A stretch of 64,000 nucleotides of DNA from Rhytidiadelphus loreus (taxonomy: Eukaryota; Streptophyta; Bryopsida; Hypnales; Hylocomiaceae), in assembly GCA_947034895.1 (NCBI GenBank), contig OX344764.1, positions 74,133,348-74,197,347 of the forward strand, written 5' to 3'. Positions 45,251 through 55,975 of this stretch are shown here, piece after piece. The notes under the pieces were generated by a model. That model was not told the origin of the DNA. It searched no databases and worked only from the letters and a program-made list of their open reading frames with translations. Position 1 is the first letter of the stretch. Each line of letters opens with the position of its first letter. The translations under genes and the position numbers were made by a program.

Positions 45251-47699
45251 TTATACAACAAGTTTTGGCACGTGGTGATGCTTAAAACCTTTTGGCAAAG
45301 TCCAGCCTTGCCGCTTTAAAGTTTTAAGTTCACAAACTGTTATCAATTCACACAAATAGTTGGTTAGTATCCAGAAGAACAATAAAATCAAATTAGAGTT
45401 TAAGAACTACTCCCACAACTCCCAAAATATCAAAGTTTTGGGGCTTAAAGCCTCCAAATTCAAGAAAGAAGTTAGTTAACTCAAACAACAATAGAGATAG
45501 AGGATTTCCTCCACCTAAACTCTTGAAAAGTAAAGTTTTGGGGCTTGAAGCCTCCAAATTCAAACAAGAAAAGAAAAGAAAGCTTTGAAGGGACCCTCTG
45601 GACCTTCAAAGTACAAAAGAATAGAAAAAAAATTGAAGAAAAGAGCCAAAAATTGGCTTAAAAGTGCTCCGACAAGTGTCGCTAGCACGACAAGAGCAAC
45701 AACAAGAATGAAACAAGAGAATGAGGGCCACGAACAACCTCGAGGAAGGGCCTTATATACTTGCTCCCAGTCCCCCCCGATAAGTTGTTCGTAATTATTT
45801 TTTTTACTTTCAATCTAAATATTTTGCTAAACTACCTAAATGCGTTTTCTAAATAATCTTTGTTTAATGGGAAGGAAGGTTCTCAAGCGAGTTCCTTCTA
45901 GGCCCTAAATGGCCTTAGAATCTTTTCCCAAATCAAATATTAGATTTTCCCAAAAATATTTTGAAAACCTACCTAATTAACTGAGATATTTTGCAAATTA
46001 ATCTAAGGTTAGTTCTAAATTGTCTTTCTTTAGTCCAAAAGATGGCTTCTTACGCAAGACAAGTATCTTGAGCAAATCCAATCTTCGATTTTACAAAAGA
46101 TATTTGCAAAATCCACCTTGATTAATCCAAAATTACCTTTTAAAAGTCAAATTAAGGGCTGACCCTCTCTATCTTTTGAGGGACAACTCGAAACTGAAAA
46201 CAAACTGCGCCATCGCGTTTAGAAGACCCCAATTAGCCTAAGGGATCCCTTACCCCTACCTCTCTAGCCGTTTTAAAGCGCAAATTTGAATCACGGTAAC
46301 TCAAAACAAAAGTTAAAAATATAACTTTTGGAGTTTGCGTTTTTTGATGAAACTGTCAGTCCTGGGTGGTTTAGAATATTTGTGGGAGTTAGAATTGACC
46401 CTTGAATCGCTCCATTCAGACACCGTTAGGTCCTGGTACGTCGGTCAATTTGCCGCCAAGTTGTAAATTTTTGTAAAATTCGCTGTCGGTCCTAATTTTG
46501 GTATTTGGGAATGTCGGAATGTCTTCAAACTTGACATGGCTCTTTATTGGCACACAAAACACTATCCTAATTTTTAGTGAGATTTTACCGCAACATTGGT
46601 AATTTCTAGGAATTTACGAATGCAGTTTTAAGCGGTTGACTTCTCATGGAGTCATTGTGGAGTTTTGTAAAATCCCGAAACTTTTGGGCAATCTTCTACA
46701 AGATGTCCATCAGCTAAGGGCAAAATCAAATCTCCAATAAGGATGCTATTTTTAGCAATTCCTTAATAATTTCCACCTGGGGGGGAAATTATTCTTGATA
46801 TTGGGAGAATCTTGGATGATCGGGCTTCTATTTGACCTCCTGGCATGCTTTGACCTAGAAAAGCACCTCTCTGTATGTTCCCATCATCATTTCCTCCATC
46901 TTGGTCTGTGAATGAATGTATTTCTCAAAATTACCTACAAACAACAAATCTAACTCTTTCGAGTTGGATTTGGACTGACTTTGACTTGACTCTAACTTTT
47001 AACCAGTTTGTTACATGTATACTTATAGCTATTGTATCACATGAACAAGACATTAGGACTGGCTAACTCTCAAATCCTTACTTCACTGGGAATTACTGAC
47101 TTAACTACTTTAATTTTACTAAAAAGACCTAAAATTAGTGAAAATGCTAGGTTTTACATGTTTCACGCATTTAAGGTCATTACACCCCCTTTGGTAGGGA
47201 CTTCTACCAAAATCCACAATAACTGTATTTTTATATGTTTTTTCCTATTTTTCACCCAAAAATTAACTAAAAATCGCGAAAAATAAGTTCAGAGTTCCAA
47301 GTGCCAACTTGAGGGCTCACAATGCGCAAGGGACCTCTATTTGCATGCATGTTGAGGACAAAAAATTGTTTTTTTTTTAATGCGCTTTGGTGGGCACATG
47401 TTCATCTAGTGTGGGAATAGCCTACAAAAAATTCAAGTGAACATCATAATTTTTGGATGCTCTACAGTACTAGAAACCCCTAAACCGCAAAGTGTGACAA
47501 ATTAGCTATATTGACATTTAATTATAAAATTATTTTTCAAAATTTATGAAAAATAATGAATCTCATGATTTCTCAATTAGCCATCTTCAATAAAAATTTC
47601 AAGTCCATCAACTTCACTTTCCGAAAGTTATGATTGATGGCAACTCAATTACTTCAATTGTGATGCCAAATAGGACCGGTCTTTCTTGCAATCACCCTA

Positions 47700-48033
47700 C
47701 ACCTATGTTATAGGTATCTATATCATAGACACCTACTATGATTATAGGGTACCTATGTTATAGATATCTATATTATAGATGTTTATTCTATAAGCACCTT
47801 CAATGGTTGTAGAATATTTACTTATACATATGTTCAAGGCTCATAAGCTCACATTTTCATATTCACATGCTAGTGTCGTTGGATACGACATATGGTAACT
47901 TAGGGTTACCTAATTACAAGAACCAAACTGATCATTTTAAATGCATCCTCAAATCTTGCACATGAGTACATATTGACTTTAACCCCTAATGCCCCAATTA
48001 AAGGGTGTTCTCCTTCCAAAATCACTACTAAAC
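47700..48033. repeat. Short direct repeats of a CTATGTTATAGGTATCTATAT type
   Basis: Between 47702 and 47800 the motif CCTATGTTATAG followed by ATCTATAT and ATAGA is repeated two to three times with drift. The remainder to 48033 is noncoding. Confidence 0.5.
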
Positions 48034-48319
48034 TCAGGGTTGTCATACTGGACGGGCCAGGGTGATCGGACCGGACACTCCGGATGCCTTTCATTTTTGA
48101 AGCTATGGAAATTTTCCAAGTGACAGGTCGCTTCCACACTACTTGTCTACGCTGAAATCAAGGTGTGGACGTGAAAGTCAAGGCGTGGACGATAGAATAG
48201 GGGGCGGTAGGGCGGGGACTTTACTAGGCACGGACGTTTCCATCAAGGCGAGGACAGATTAGTTAGGGCATGGACGTCTTAGAAAGGGCGGGACGCACCA
48301 GTTTAATTCGAATCAAGTA

Positions 48320-49320
48320 GAAGTTGTGTACAATAAGGTGTACTTCATTTACGAATTCTTGCTTTCACAAGGAGAAAAACATTCTTTGCTGCAATCTTTG
48401 ATGCCCTACCTAGGGCTGAAAAATTGTTATTTTAATACATTTTTTTTTACAAGATGATCTCTATGTTATTAACATTTGTGACAAATATTAAGGCCAAAAG
48501 ATTTATTTATAAAAAGATATTCACAATCTACTAACATGTGTAGTTGAGAGAAACAATTCAATGCTACCAACTCTCCAAAATTGAGAAATTAAAATTTGGC
48601 CATGAAATTTTTGGCATGAGATCATCTCTATGTTGGTAATATGTTTGTCAAATTTTAAGTTCAAAGGGGCTTCCCATAAAAAGATATTCAAAATTTACCA
48701 ACGGACAAATGTAGTTGACATAAACAATTTTAGTGGTGCCCACTTTGACACCTTTCCAGGGGCACAATTTTTTTTTTATTATCATAAATTTTTTGTCATG
48801 AGATCACCTCTATGTTGATAATATGCATGCAGAAATTCAAGTTCAAAAGATTTGCCTAGAAAAAGATATTTGAAATCTACCAACATGTGTGGTTGTGAAA
48901 TAATTTCTGGGAACTACTTCTGTTGGTAGATTTTGAGTATCTTTTTATGGAAAAATCCTTTGAGCTTGAAATTTGACAAAATTTTTATCAACATAGACAT
49001 GATCTCATGCCAAAAATTTCATGGCCAAATTTTAATTTCTCAATTTTTGGGAATTGGTAGCATTGAAATTGTTTCTCTCAACTACACAAGTACACATGTT
49101 GGTAGATTGTGAATATCTTTTTTTGTGTAAATCTTTTGGCCTTGAAATTTGTCACACATGTTATTAGTATAGAGATCATCTTGTGAAAAAATTTCATAGT
49201 AAAATAACAATTTTTCAGCCCTCGGGAAGGCGTCAAAGATGATAGCAATGAATGTTTTTTTCCATGTGAATGCAAGAATTCGTAATTGAAGTACACCTTA
49301 CTGTACAACATCTTCTACTA
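48320..49320. repeat. Inverted array of about 180-bp units
   Basis: The left side (48320-48900) has three direct units, each with GAGATCATCTCTATGTT, AAAAGATATTC and ACCAACATGTGTAGTTGA or variants. The right side (48915-49320) has two units in inverted orientation. The outer ends also pair, GTGTACTTCATTTACGAATTC against GAATTCGTAATTGAAGTACAC in sense (about 48348 and 49268). The whole can fold into a long hairpin. It may be subterminal sequence of the hAT or an independent foldback element. Confidence 0.7.
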
Positions 49321-49609
49321 TGCAACATAACTGCACTCACGAATGTCATCTACATGCATGGCAAATGCGATAATTTTGCAAACACAATTGGAGACTTCAT
49401 TATTTCAAATAACCAATAACATTTATATATTTCAAGCATTGTTCAGTACAATAATAAGTTCACAATACAATGAATATACTACTCTCAAGATACGCCTCCT
49501 CTTCTATTGGTTATCTAAGATTTTCCTTCTTGTTCTTATAGATCTTCATTACTTCATGTTTCAATTGGTGCAACTGTCTTGAACTCATGATGAATGAAGA
49601 TCTACAGAT

Positions 49610-52600
49610 GGTGTCGGGTGTCCTTCAATTGTTGAAACGACTTGATCCGTGGATTTCTTATATACCCGGATCCGCTAATGCAGCATCTCGAATGACCACA
49701 TCATCATCTACTGGTGCCTCATCACAATCAAGGTTGTCTTCATCATCACCAACTTCACTGGTTCCACGTTCATCTTTTCCATCGTCACCATATGTAGTCT
49801 AGTGGTTCTCCACTTCCGAGTTCTCATTTCAAAGCTCTATAGCTGTTTGACCATGCCTACGACTGCGTTTAAACCTCTTATGTCGTTGAGCTCTAGGGTC
49901 CTCCGCGTCAGAATTTATAGTACTCGAGAAACAACATACGCTGGAGTGGACAAAGTTGGTCTTGGAACATACGTATTCAAGAATGGCTCTATCACCACAT
50001 TCGGGTTTCGGACCCCAATTCCTAAGGGATGGTGTTTAGAGAGCCTTGGTGATGACACTTTGTTGTTGTTTCGTCCACCTCTAATATCGCGGCCTCCAAT
50101 CGCTGCACGACCCCTTGCTCCTCAAAGGACAGCAGTCCTTTCAAGTCCTTGTTGATATTCACCCATAGTATAGTGAATTGCGGGTTGAGGGGTGGTACAG
50201 GGTCTACCACCTGTTGTAACATTTGAAATGCTTTGAGGTGTCAATTCAACATTTTCCACTGAACCTAGTCCTTCTTGGGAAGGTCGATGAGGAGCATTTA
50301 AAGTTGTGGAAGAAGAAGGGTTAAGGAAACATTGCACTAGTATATTCCGGTTAGAAAGAATAATATGCACTGCAACCGGTGGAGGTATACGGGCTTTGTC
50401 TTCAAGCGGGTCAGTAAACGCAAAAACATCATTGTGATCTAAATGTTCAAGGTCAAAACGCGTTCTTTCCACTACATGAACCCCCATGACATTTCTTATG
50501 ATTGGTCGTGCCATTCTTGTATTTCCAATGTTCTGGCCATGGCGTCCTCCAACAACTCTGTTGCTATTGCGGCCACCCACTCCTCTAGGCCCCCTACTGC
50601 CATTATGATCGCAAATGGATCCTTTAGTATTCTGAGTTGCATTGTTCTTCAGATTCCCACTGCCATTTTCATTTCCCCCTTCGTTTCCCGAAGGGAGATT
50701 GTCGTCATTGTTGGAGATAACATTATCATCATCGACGTCCACCGCAGTTGGGTAATCACTCTCGGAAGACGATGACAAAGGCTGCACTTCAAAAACAACT
50801 ACATTTTGAGCGCTAATGGATGGAGAACTTCGGCGAGGATCGGCTCTCCAAGGGCCCCAACGACCAGGGAGGACTTCCTCTTCCACTTCATCATCATCTC
50901 CGTAGTAATTTCTAGCTTCCTCGAGGTAATTGACCCTCGCCCTTTACAACTTTGGATTTGGTCAGTACTCTCGGGGTGCTCGATTTGCTTCTATATTAGC
51001 CTCTTCCTCTTCCTTAGCTACCAACACGTCAAATTCATGATTGCGTTCAACTATTGGTACAGGGCCAAGGGCATCTGGATTAGAATTCTCCAAGAGGATA
51101 TTAGCATCGTACCAATGAATAAGATCGGCCCCCGGTCTTTGCTGAAGTACACGGCTATTGGTATAAATATGTACCAATGACTTAGCTTTCTCAGGGGCTA
51201 ACTGATTCTGAACCTTATTGTGGACAAACGAATACATATTTCAATTCCTTTTATATGAGCATGTTGAATACATCAATGACATAATATACACGGCACTCTT
51301 AGATAGTGCTCAATCTCCAACCCTGTGCTATTATTGGTGGGGAAGCTTTTGTGTCGCTTGGATGTTGGGTGTCTTTGCTGCACTATATGGCCCCGTGCCC
51401 TCCTCGAATTTTGTTGATTCCGCCAACACGTTATTAAACTCAACACCCACTACATTTTCTATTTTGCGGATGACCCGATACAATGCACGGAGGGCAACTC
51501 CATCAGCCCTAAGCACCGTATTATCCAAGAGATACGGATTCAGAAGGGCCCCAACGTAGTGAATATCCGTTAAAACTATGTCCTACTTGTCTGTAAAAGA
51601 CTCCTCCATGGTGGATTGGTGGTGGCTATGTTATCTCGTAGGTTGAAAGGTGACCCTCTTATAGAAAACACATGAGCTCTCAAATTGTGCATTACGAGCC
51701 ACGCCCGACCCATAGCTGGTTCTTGGCCATCAAATATGCGCAATGCCTTCAACACGTCTTCAATCATGTGCACGTAATTTGCACATCGTTGCCAGAAGCC
51801 CACATCTTCGATAGTTGACACCACATTACATGAAGCTCTAGCTGCTTGCTCCCCATTCTGTCTATCTCGCAGACCATCAAAGTAATTTTGAACGTGCACA
51901 TGGTCTTTTAACTGCAGTAGTACTCCACAATGTTTCTCCAATCGGTGCAACATGAGAAAATTACAAGCAAAGCGGGTTTCATTTGGCACTACAAGTTGAA
52001 GGTTTGGACTCAACTCCTGGAAAACAAACATGGTTGCGTGATGGTTCGAATGTACTGGCACAATCTTCTTGCCCTTTGAATCAAATCTTTGAATTTTGGT
52101 ACTTTGGCCCAATCTTCCAACATGAGATCCAAGACATGTGCTATGCGCCCCTGCTTGAAAATGTGCGGATACGTGCGAACGATGTCATCCAATGCTCCAA
52201 GCATATTTGCTGCATTATCCGTACAAACCTGCATCACGTGTTTTGAACCTACTTTCTCAATGAATACCTTCATTTGGTCCGCTATGTAGCGCATGGACTT
52301 CTTTTGCCCGGTGGTATCAATGGCCCCAAAAATACATCACCGGTAGGGCACGACATCATCACATTCATTAGGGGCCTCCGGTTCACATCATCCCAGCCAT
52401 CAATGCATATTGTCACCCTGTAATGTTTCACTGCAAAACCAACTTTGATTTCGATTTGCTTTTCGATTTGCAACCTCTTGGGTTCAATCAATTTCGTTTT
52501 GAATTGATGATAAGAAGGTGGACTGTATTCAAACCTTGCCACTAAGGTTGCCCTCACAACCTCAATAAAGGCTGAATTTCTTGCTACATTAAATGGCACG

Positions 52601-52860
52601 TTCGCCTCATAAAAAAACGATGCCCACTTGTCATCCAACTCCTTTCTCTTCGCAACATTAAAAACATCCTTCATACGTTGCTGAAGTAATGACCCAGATC
52701 TTGTGGAATTTAATGCAGCGAGACTTTGGGACCTCTGTACTACGTCATTTCCTTTAGGGAGAGTAGCCCCTCCAACTTGGTCTCCACTAGGGCCCCCTTC
52801 CGTCACTTCGTTTTGAAAGGATTGGCTTGAACTTGCGACTGGAGTTGCTTTCGATGGACC
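49610..52860 (-). pseudogene. hAT-family transposase (DUF659), inactivated
   Basis: Read on the minus strand, the N-terminal part (52806-52282) contains VTICIDGWDDVNRRPLMNVM and SCPTGDVFLG of the DUF659/RNase H-like domain. The frame shifts by one base at a G tract near 52326. It resumes with KHVMQVCTDNAANMLGALDD, the second catalytic Asp region, then LDLMLEDWAKVPKFKDLI. The C-terminal half has RFACNFLMLHRLEK, MYSFVHNKVQNQLAPEKAKS and then a long acidic, Gly/Asn-rich tail (50886-49630). The hAT dimerisation motif CERNWS reads CSYKRN followed by a stop. It is therefore at least doubly broken. A hAT transposase would bind the terminal repeats and cut and paste the element. Confidence 0.8.
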
Positions 52861-53040
52861 AGTGGGAATTGATTATCCTTCATACTTGTCCTTGGGGCTC
52901 AATCATTGAGAGGCAAAGTTTGCATAGTTTGCAAATCGGTGGCGCACAACTTGCGGTGCACTACGACAAATTGACCTCTCAGACTTCGCGCCATATCCAA
53001 AGTAAGCAAAAGTGCGCTTGCATTTATAGTTGAATGTCAG

Positions 53041-54519
53041 ATTGTACACTATAAGAACCCCATGTTTTAGGTGACGTTTTGTAATTTTTTCAAACAGATT
53101 TTAGGTGACGTCAGAAAAAACAACTTGTGTTTTGTTGTTTATAATCACTGTCGTACGCGCAGTCTAGGCGTAGGTATTTTTAACACTACAAAAGCGTTAA
53201 GATGACACGAGTTATCATCCCAGGGAATTCCAGACGTTGTCTCGATAGATAGATTTCCGGAGTTACGAATCTACCTAGAATTTACACTCCGCTATACGAT
53301 CCGACACACACACATACACCAAAGTTCCAGAAATACTGTCTTCCGAAAATACTGTCTTCTCGAATCAAATCCGGATCCGTCTTGATCCGGATTTCTACTC
53401 CCACTATCCGTCACACCGGTTTTAGTACCTCTGTTTTACCCTCAGAGGGTCCTCACTTACTCTTTTCCGAGGGGTAGGGAACATCACCACTCAAGTAATA
53501 CACACATCAACTTCTAAACAACAACCATACACATCTGTCTCAAAGTTCTTAGTCCGGTAAGGAGAAAAGATGGTCACCCTTACAATTTTCCGGATGGCCA
53601 CTCGGAAGGTAGGTCACACAGAGATACACCCAAACCCGCCCTTACTACAACGACACCCAGCTGCTTTCTGGATCAAGCTTTCATCTACTCCTAAGGTTGG
53701 CAAACCTTCCGGTGGTTTGGGAATGTTCCACTTGGTGGCTGCTGACTTCCGCATGGAACTACTCTCGAGTTCTAGACTAGCTCCCTGACCACTACCGGAT
53801 TCCACCGGATCACCGTTACGGCAATTTAAAGGCACCGCGCACAGCTCCTCACTTGCAGACTAGACTTATCCACAAGGCCCCCTTAGCCTGGATCCGGATA
53901 CCAACCAATCCGGATTCCTCCCTTGCACATTCTTGCCTACACACCCACACACAAGTAACCAAGACGCGATACGCAAGATAATGATTCCCAAGGTGTTTGT
54001 TCTTGGGTGCTCAGATTGAATGACAGGTCACAAGCCGGCCTGACCTTAAAAAGCAAAACAACACGACCAAACGGTCCAAAGAAATCGCGGCCAACAGCTA
54101 GCTGAAAATCCGGACAACGGCCAAGTGACTGTTCTGGGAAAAGTAGAAAGCGGTTAACGTCCTAGAATTCCGGAACAGTAGGCCCCACATCCGGAAAACC
54201 CGCGCCGGAAACAAAATACCAAGACTACCAAACTAACTGCACTAACTAGTCATCTATCCTTTCGGCCTTCTTCGAGGACGTTGTGCCTCTTGAAATCCGA
54301 GCTGCCGATTTCTGACGGATCTGCTTCGTCAGGTGGACTTCGTTGCGGATTGCGTCCTTGGCGGACCCAGATCCGTCTCCGCATAATTCGATCCGGAGGA
54401 AGAGTTGGTTTCCGCTTCTTCCTCTTCTGACTCCAAGACTTCATCCGAATCGTTGGGAATCTTCTGCCTAGAGGTCTTCTTCGTTAGGTCTACGAACTCT
54501 GTCGGGGTGGTCGGAGGAG
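53041..54519. other. Unassigned GC-richer stretch with a minus-strand acidic open frame
   Basis: The base composition differs from the flanks, with many CCGG/CCGGA strings. A minus-strand frame from the LTR B junction (54519) down to about 54250 encodes TPTEFVDLTKK, DSDEVLESEEEEAETNSSSG and a basic Arg-rich end. It reads through from LTR B without an ATG. It could be part of a retrotransposon gag or of a captured host exon; I cannot assign a family. A repeated TTTTAGGTGACGT (53065 and 53099) lies at the left side. Confidence 0.35.
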
Positions 54520-55975
54520 TGTGAGCCCTCAAGTTAGCACTTGGAACTCTGAACTTATTTTTCGCGATTTTTAGTTAATTTTTGGGTGAAAAATAGGAAA
54601 AAATATATAAAAATACAGTTATTGTGGATTTTGGTAGAAGTCCCTACCAAAGGGGGTGTAATGACCTTAAATGCGTGAAACATGTAAAACCTGGCATTTT
54701 CACTAATTTTAGGTCTTTTTAATAAAATTAAAGTAGTTAAGTCAGTAATTCCGAGCGAAGTAAGGATTTGAGAGTTAGCCAGTCCTAATGTCTTGTTCAT
54801 GTGATACAATAGCTATAAGTATACATGTAACAAACTGGTTAAAAGTTAGAGTCAAGTCAAAGTCAGTCCAAATCCAACTCGAAAGAGTTAGATTTGTTGT
54901 TTGTAGGTAATTTTGAGAAATACATTCATTCACAGACCAAGATGGAGGAAATGATGATGGGAACATACAGAGAGGTGCTTTTTTAGGTCAAAGCATGCCA
55001 GGAGGTCAAATAGAAGCCCGATCATCCAAGATTCCCCCAATATCAAGAATAATTTCCCCCCCAGGTGGAAATTATTAAGGAATTGCTAAAAATAGCATCC
55101 TTATTGGAGATTTGATTTTGCCCTTAGCTGATGGACATCTTGTAGAAGATTGCCCAAAAGTTTCGGGATTTTACAAAACTCCACGATGACTCCATGAGAA
55201 GTCAACCGCTTAAAACTGCATTCGTAAATTCCTAGAAATTACCAATGTTGCGGTAAAATCTCACTAAAAATTAGGATAGTGTTTTGTGTGCCAATAAAGA
55301 GCCATGTCAAGTTTGAAGACATTCCGACATTCCCAAGTACCAAAATTAGGACCGACAGCGAATTTTACAAAAATTTACAACTTGGCGGCGAATTGACCGA
55401 CGTACCAGGAGCTAACGGTGTCCGAATGGAGCGATTCAAGGGTCAATTCTAACTCCCACAAATATTCTAAACCACCCAGGACTGACAGTTTCATCAAAAA
55501 ACGCAAACTCCAAAAGTTAGGTTTTTGACTTTTGTTTTGAGTTACCGTGACTCAAATTTGCGCTTTAAAACGGCTGGAGAGGTAGGGGTAAGGGATCCCT
55601 TAGGCTAATTGGGGTCTTCTAAACGCGATGGCGCAGTTTGTTTTCAGTTTCGAGTTGTCCCTCAAAAGATAGAGAGGGTCAGCCCTTAGTTTGACTTTTA
55701 AAAGGTAATTTTGGATTAATCTAAGTGGATTTTGCAAATATCTTTTGTAACATCGAAGATTGGATTTACTCAAGATACTTGTCTTGCGTAAGAAGCCATC
55801 TTTTGGACTAAAGAAAGACAATTTAGAACTAACCTTAGATTAATTTGCAAAATATCTCGGTTAATTAGGTAGGTTTTCAAAATATTTTTGGGAAAATCTA
55901 ATATTTGATTTGGGAAAAGATTCTAAGGCCATTTAGGGCCTAGAAGGAACTCACTTGAGAACCTTCCTTCCCATT
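54520..55975 (-). repeat. LTR fragment B, inverted copy of the 3' part of LTR A
   Basis: This 1456-bp segment is the reverse complement of 45866-47321 of LTR A, also 1456 bp, with only scattered substitutions. It begins (plus strand) TGTGAGCCCTC, the inverted LTR end. It stops abruptly at CCCATT where LTR C starts, so the rest of B should lie beyond LTR C. The 5 bases before it (AGGAG) are the expected TSD. No primer-binding site follows it in the minus direction, which suggests a solo LTR. Confidence 0.85.

Larger units (their letters stand above)
42168..47321 (+). repeat. Solo LTR, 5154 bp, with 5-bp TSD (LTR A)
   Basis: The sequence begins TGTGAGTG and ends GGGCTCACA, giving inverted TGTGAG/CTCACA ends. 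It is flanked by ATGCG at 42163-42167 and 47322-47326. A 5-bp TSD with TG…CA ends is the signature of an LTR left by recombination between the two ends of a retrotransposon. No gag or pol lies inside or beside it. A TATA-like CCTTATATACTTGC at 45751 is a candidate LTR promoter and recurs in LTR C (about 58257). The length is extreme for an LTR. Internal short tandem repeats are annotated separately. LTR fragment B and LTR C are relatives. Confidence 0.85.
41823..47699. mobile_element. hAT-like MITE, split by a solo LTR
   Basis: AGGGTGATTGCAAGAAAGAC at 41824-41843 is repeated inverted at 47679-47698. The base beyond each end is C or T, giving the hAT-type start YAGGG. Removing the solo LTR (42168-47321) and one copy of its TSD leaves about 720 bp of AT-rich noncoding DNA, the size of a MITE. 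The 8-bp flanks (AGACTATA, CACCTATG) share only CTAT, so the TSD is decayed or the ends are off by a few bases. Confidence 0.62.
48034..53040 (-). mobile_element. hAT transposon remnant (limits approximate)
   Basis: The region holds a broken DUF659/hAT transposase on the minus strand (about 52860-49610) and an inverted array of short repeats on its downstream side. The left limit is placed at CAGGGTTGTCATACTGGACG (48034), which has the CAGGG start of hAT terminal repeats. I did not find its inverted partner, so the right limit near 53040 is a guess based on where transposase-like sequence fades. No TSD is established. Confidence 0.5.

Noticed and set aside
45585..45794. Basic 69-codon frame inside LTR A
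   Set aside because: Not conserved in LTR C and overlaps the TATA-like promoter region; likely chance.
46875..47286. Matching protein-like frames in LTR A and inverted LTR B (54555-54966)
   Set aside because: They are the same LTR sequence in two orientations; no domain and no start context.
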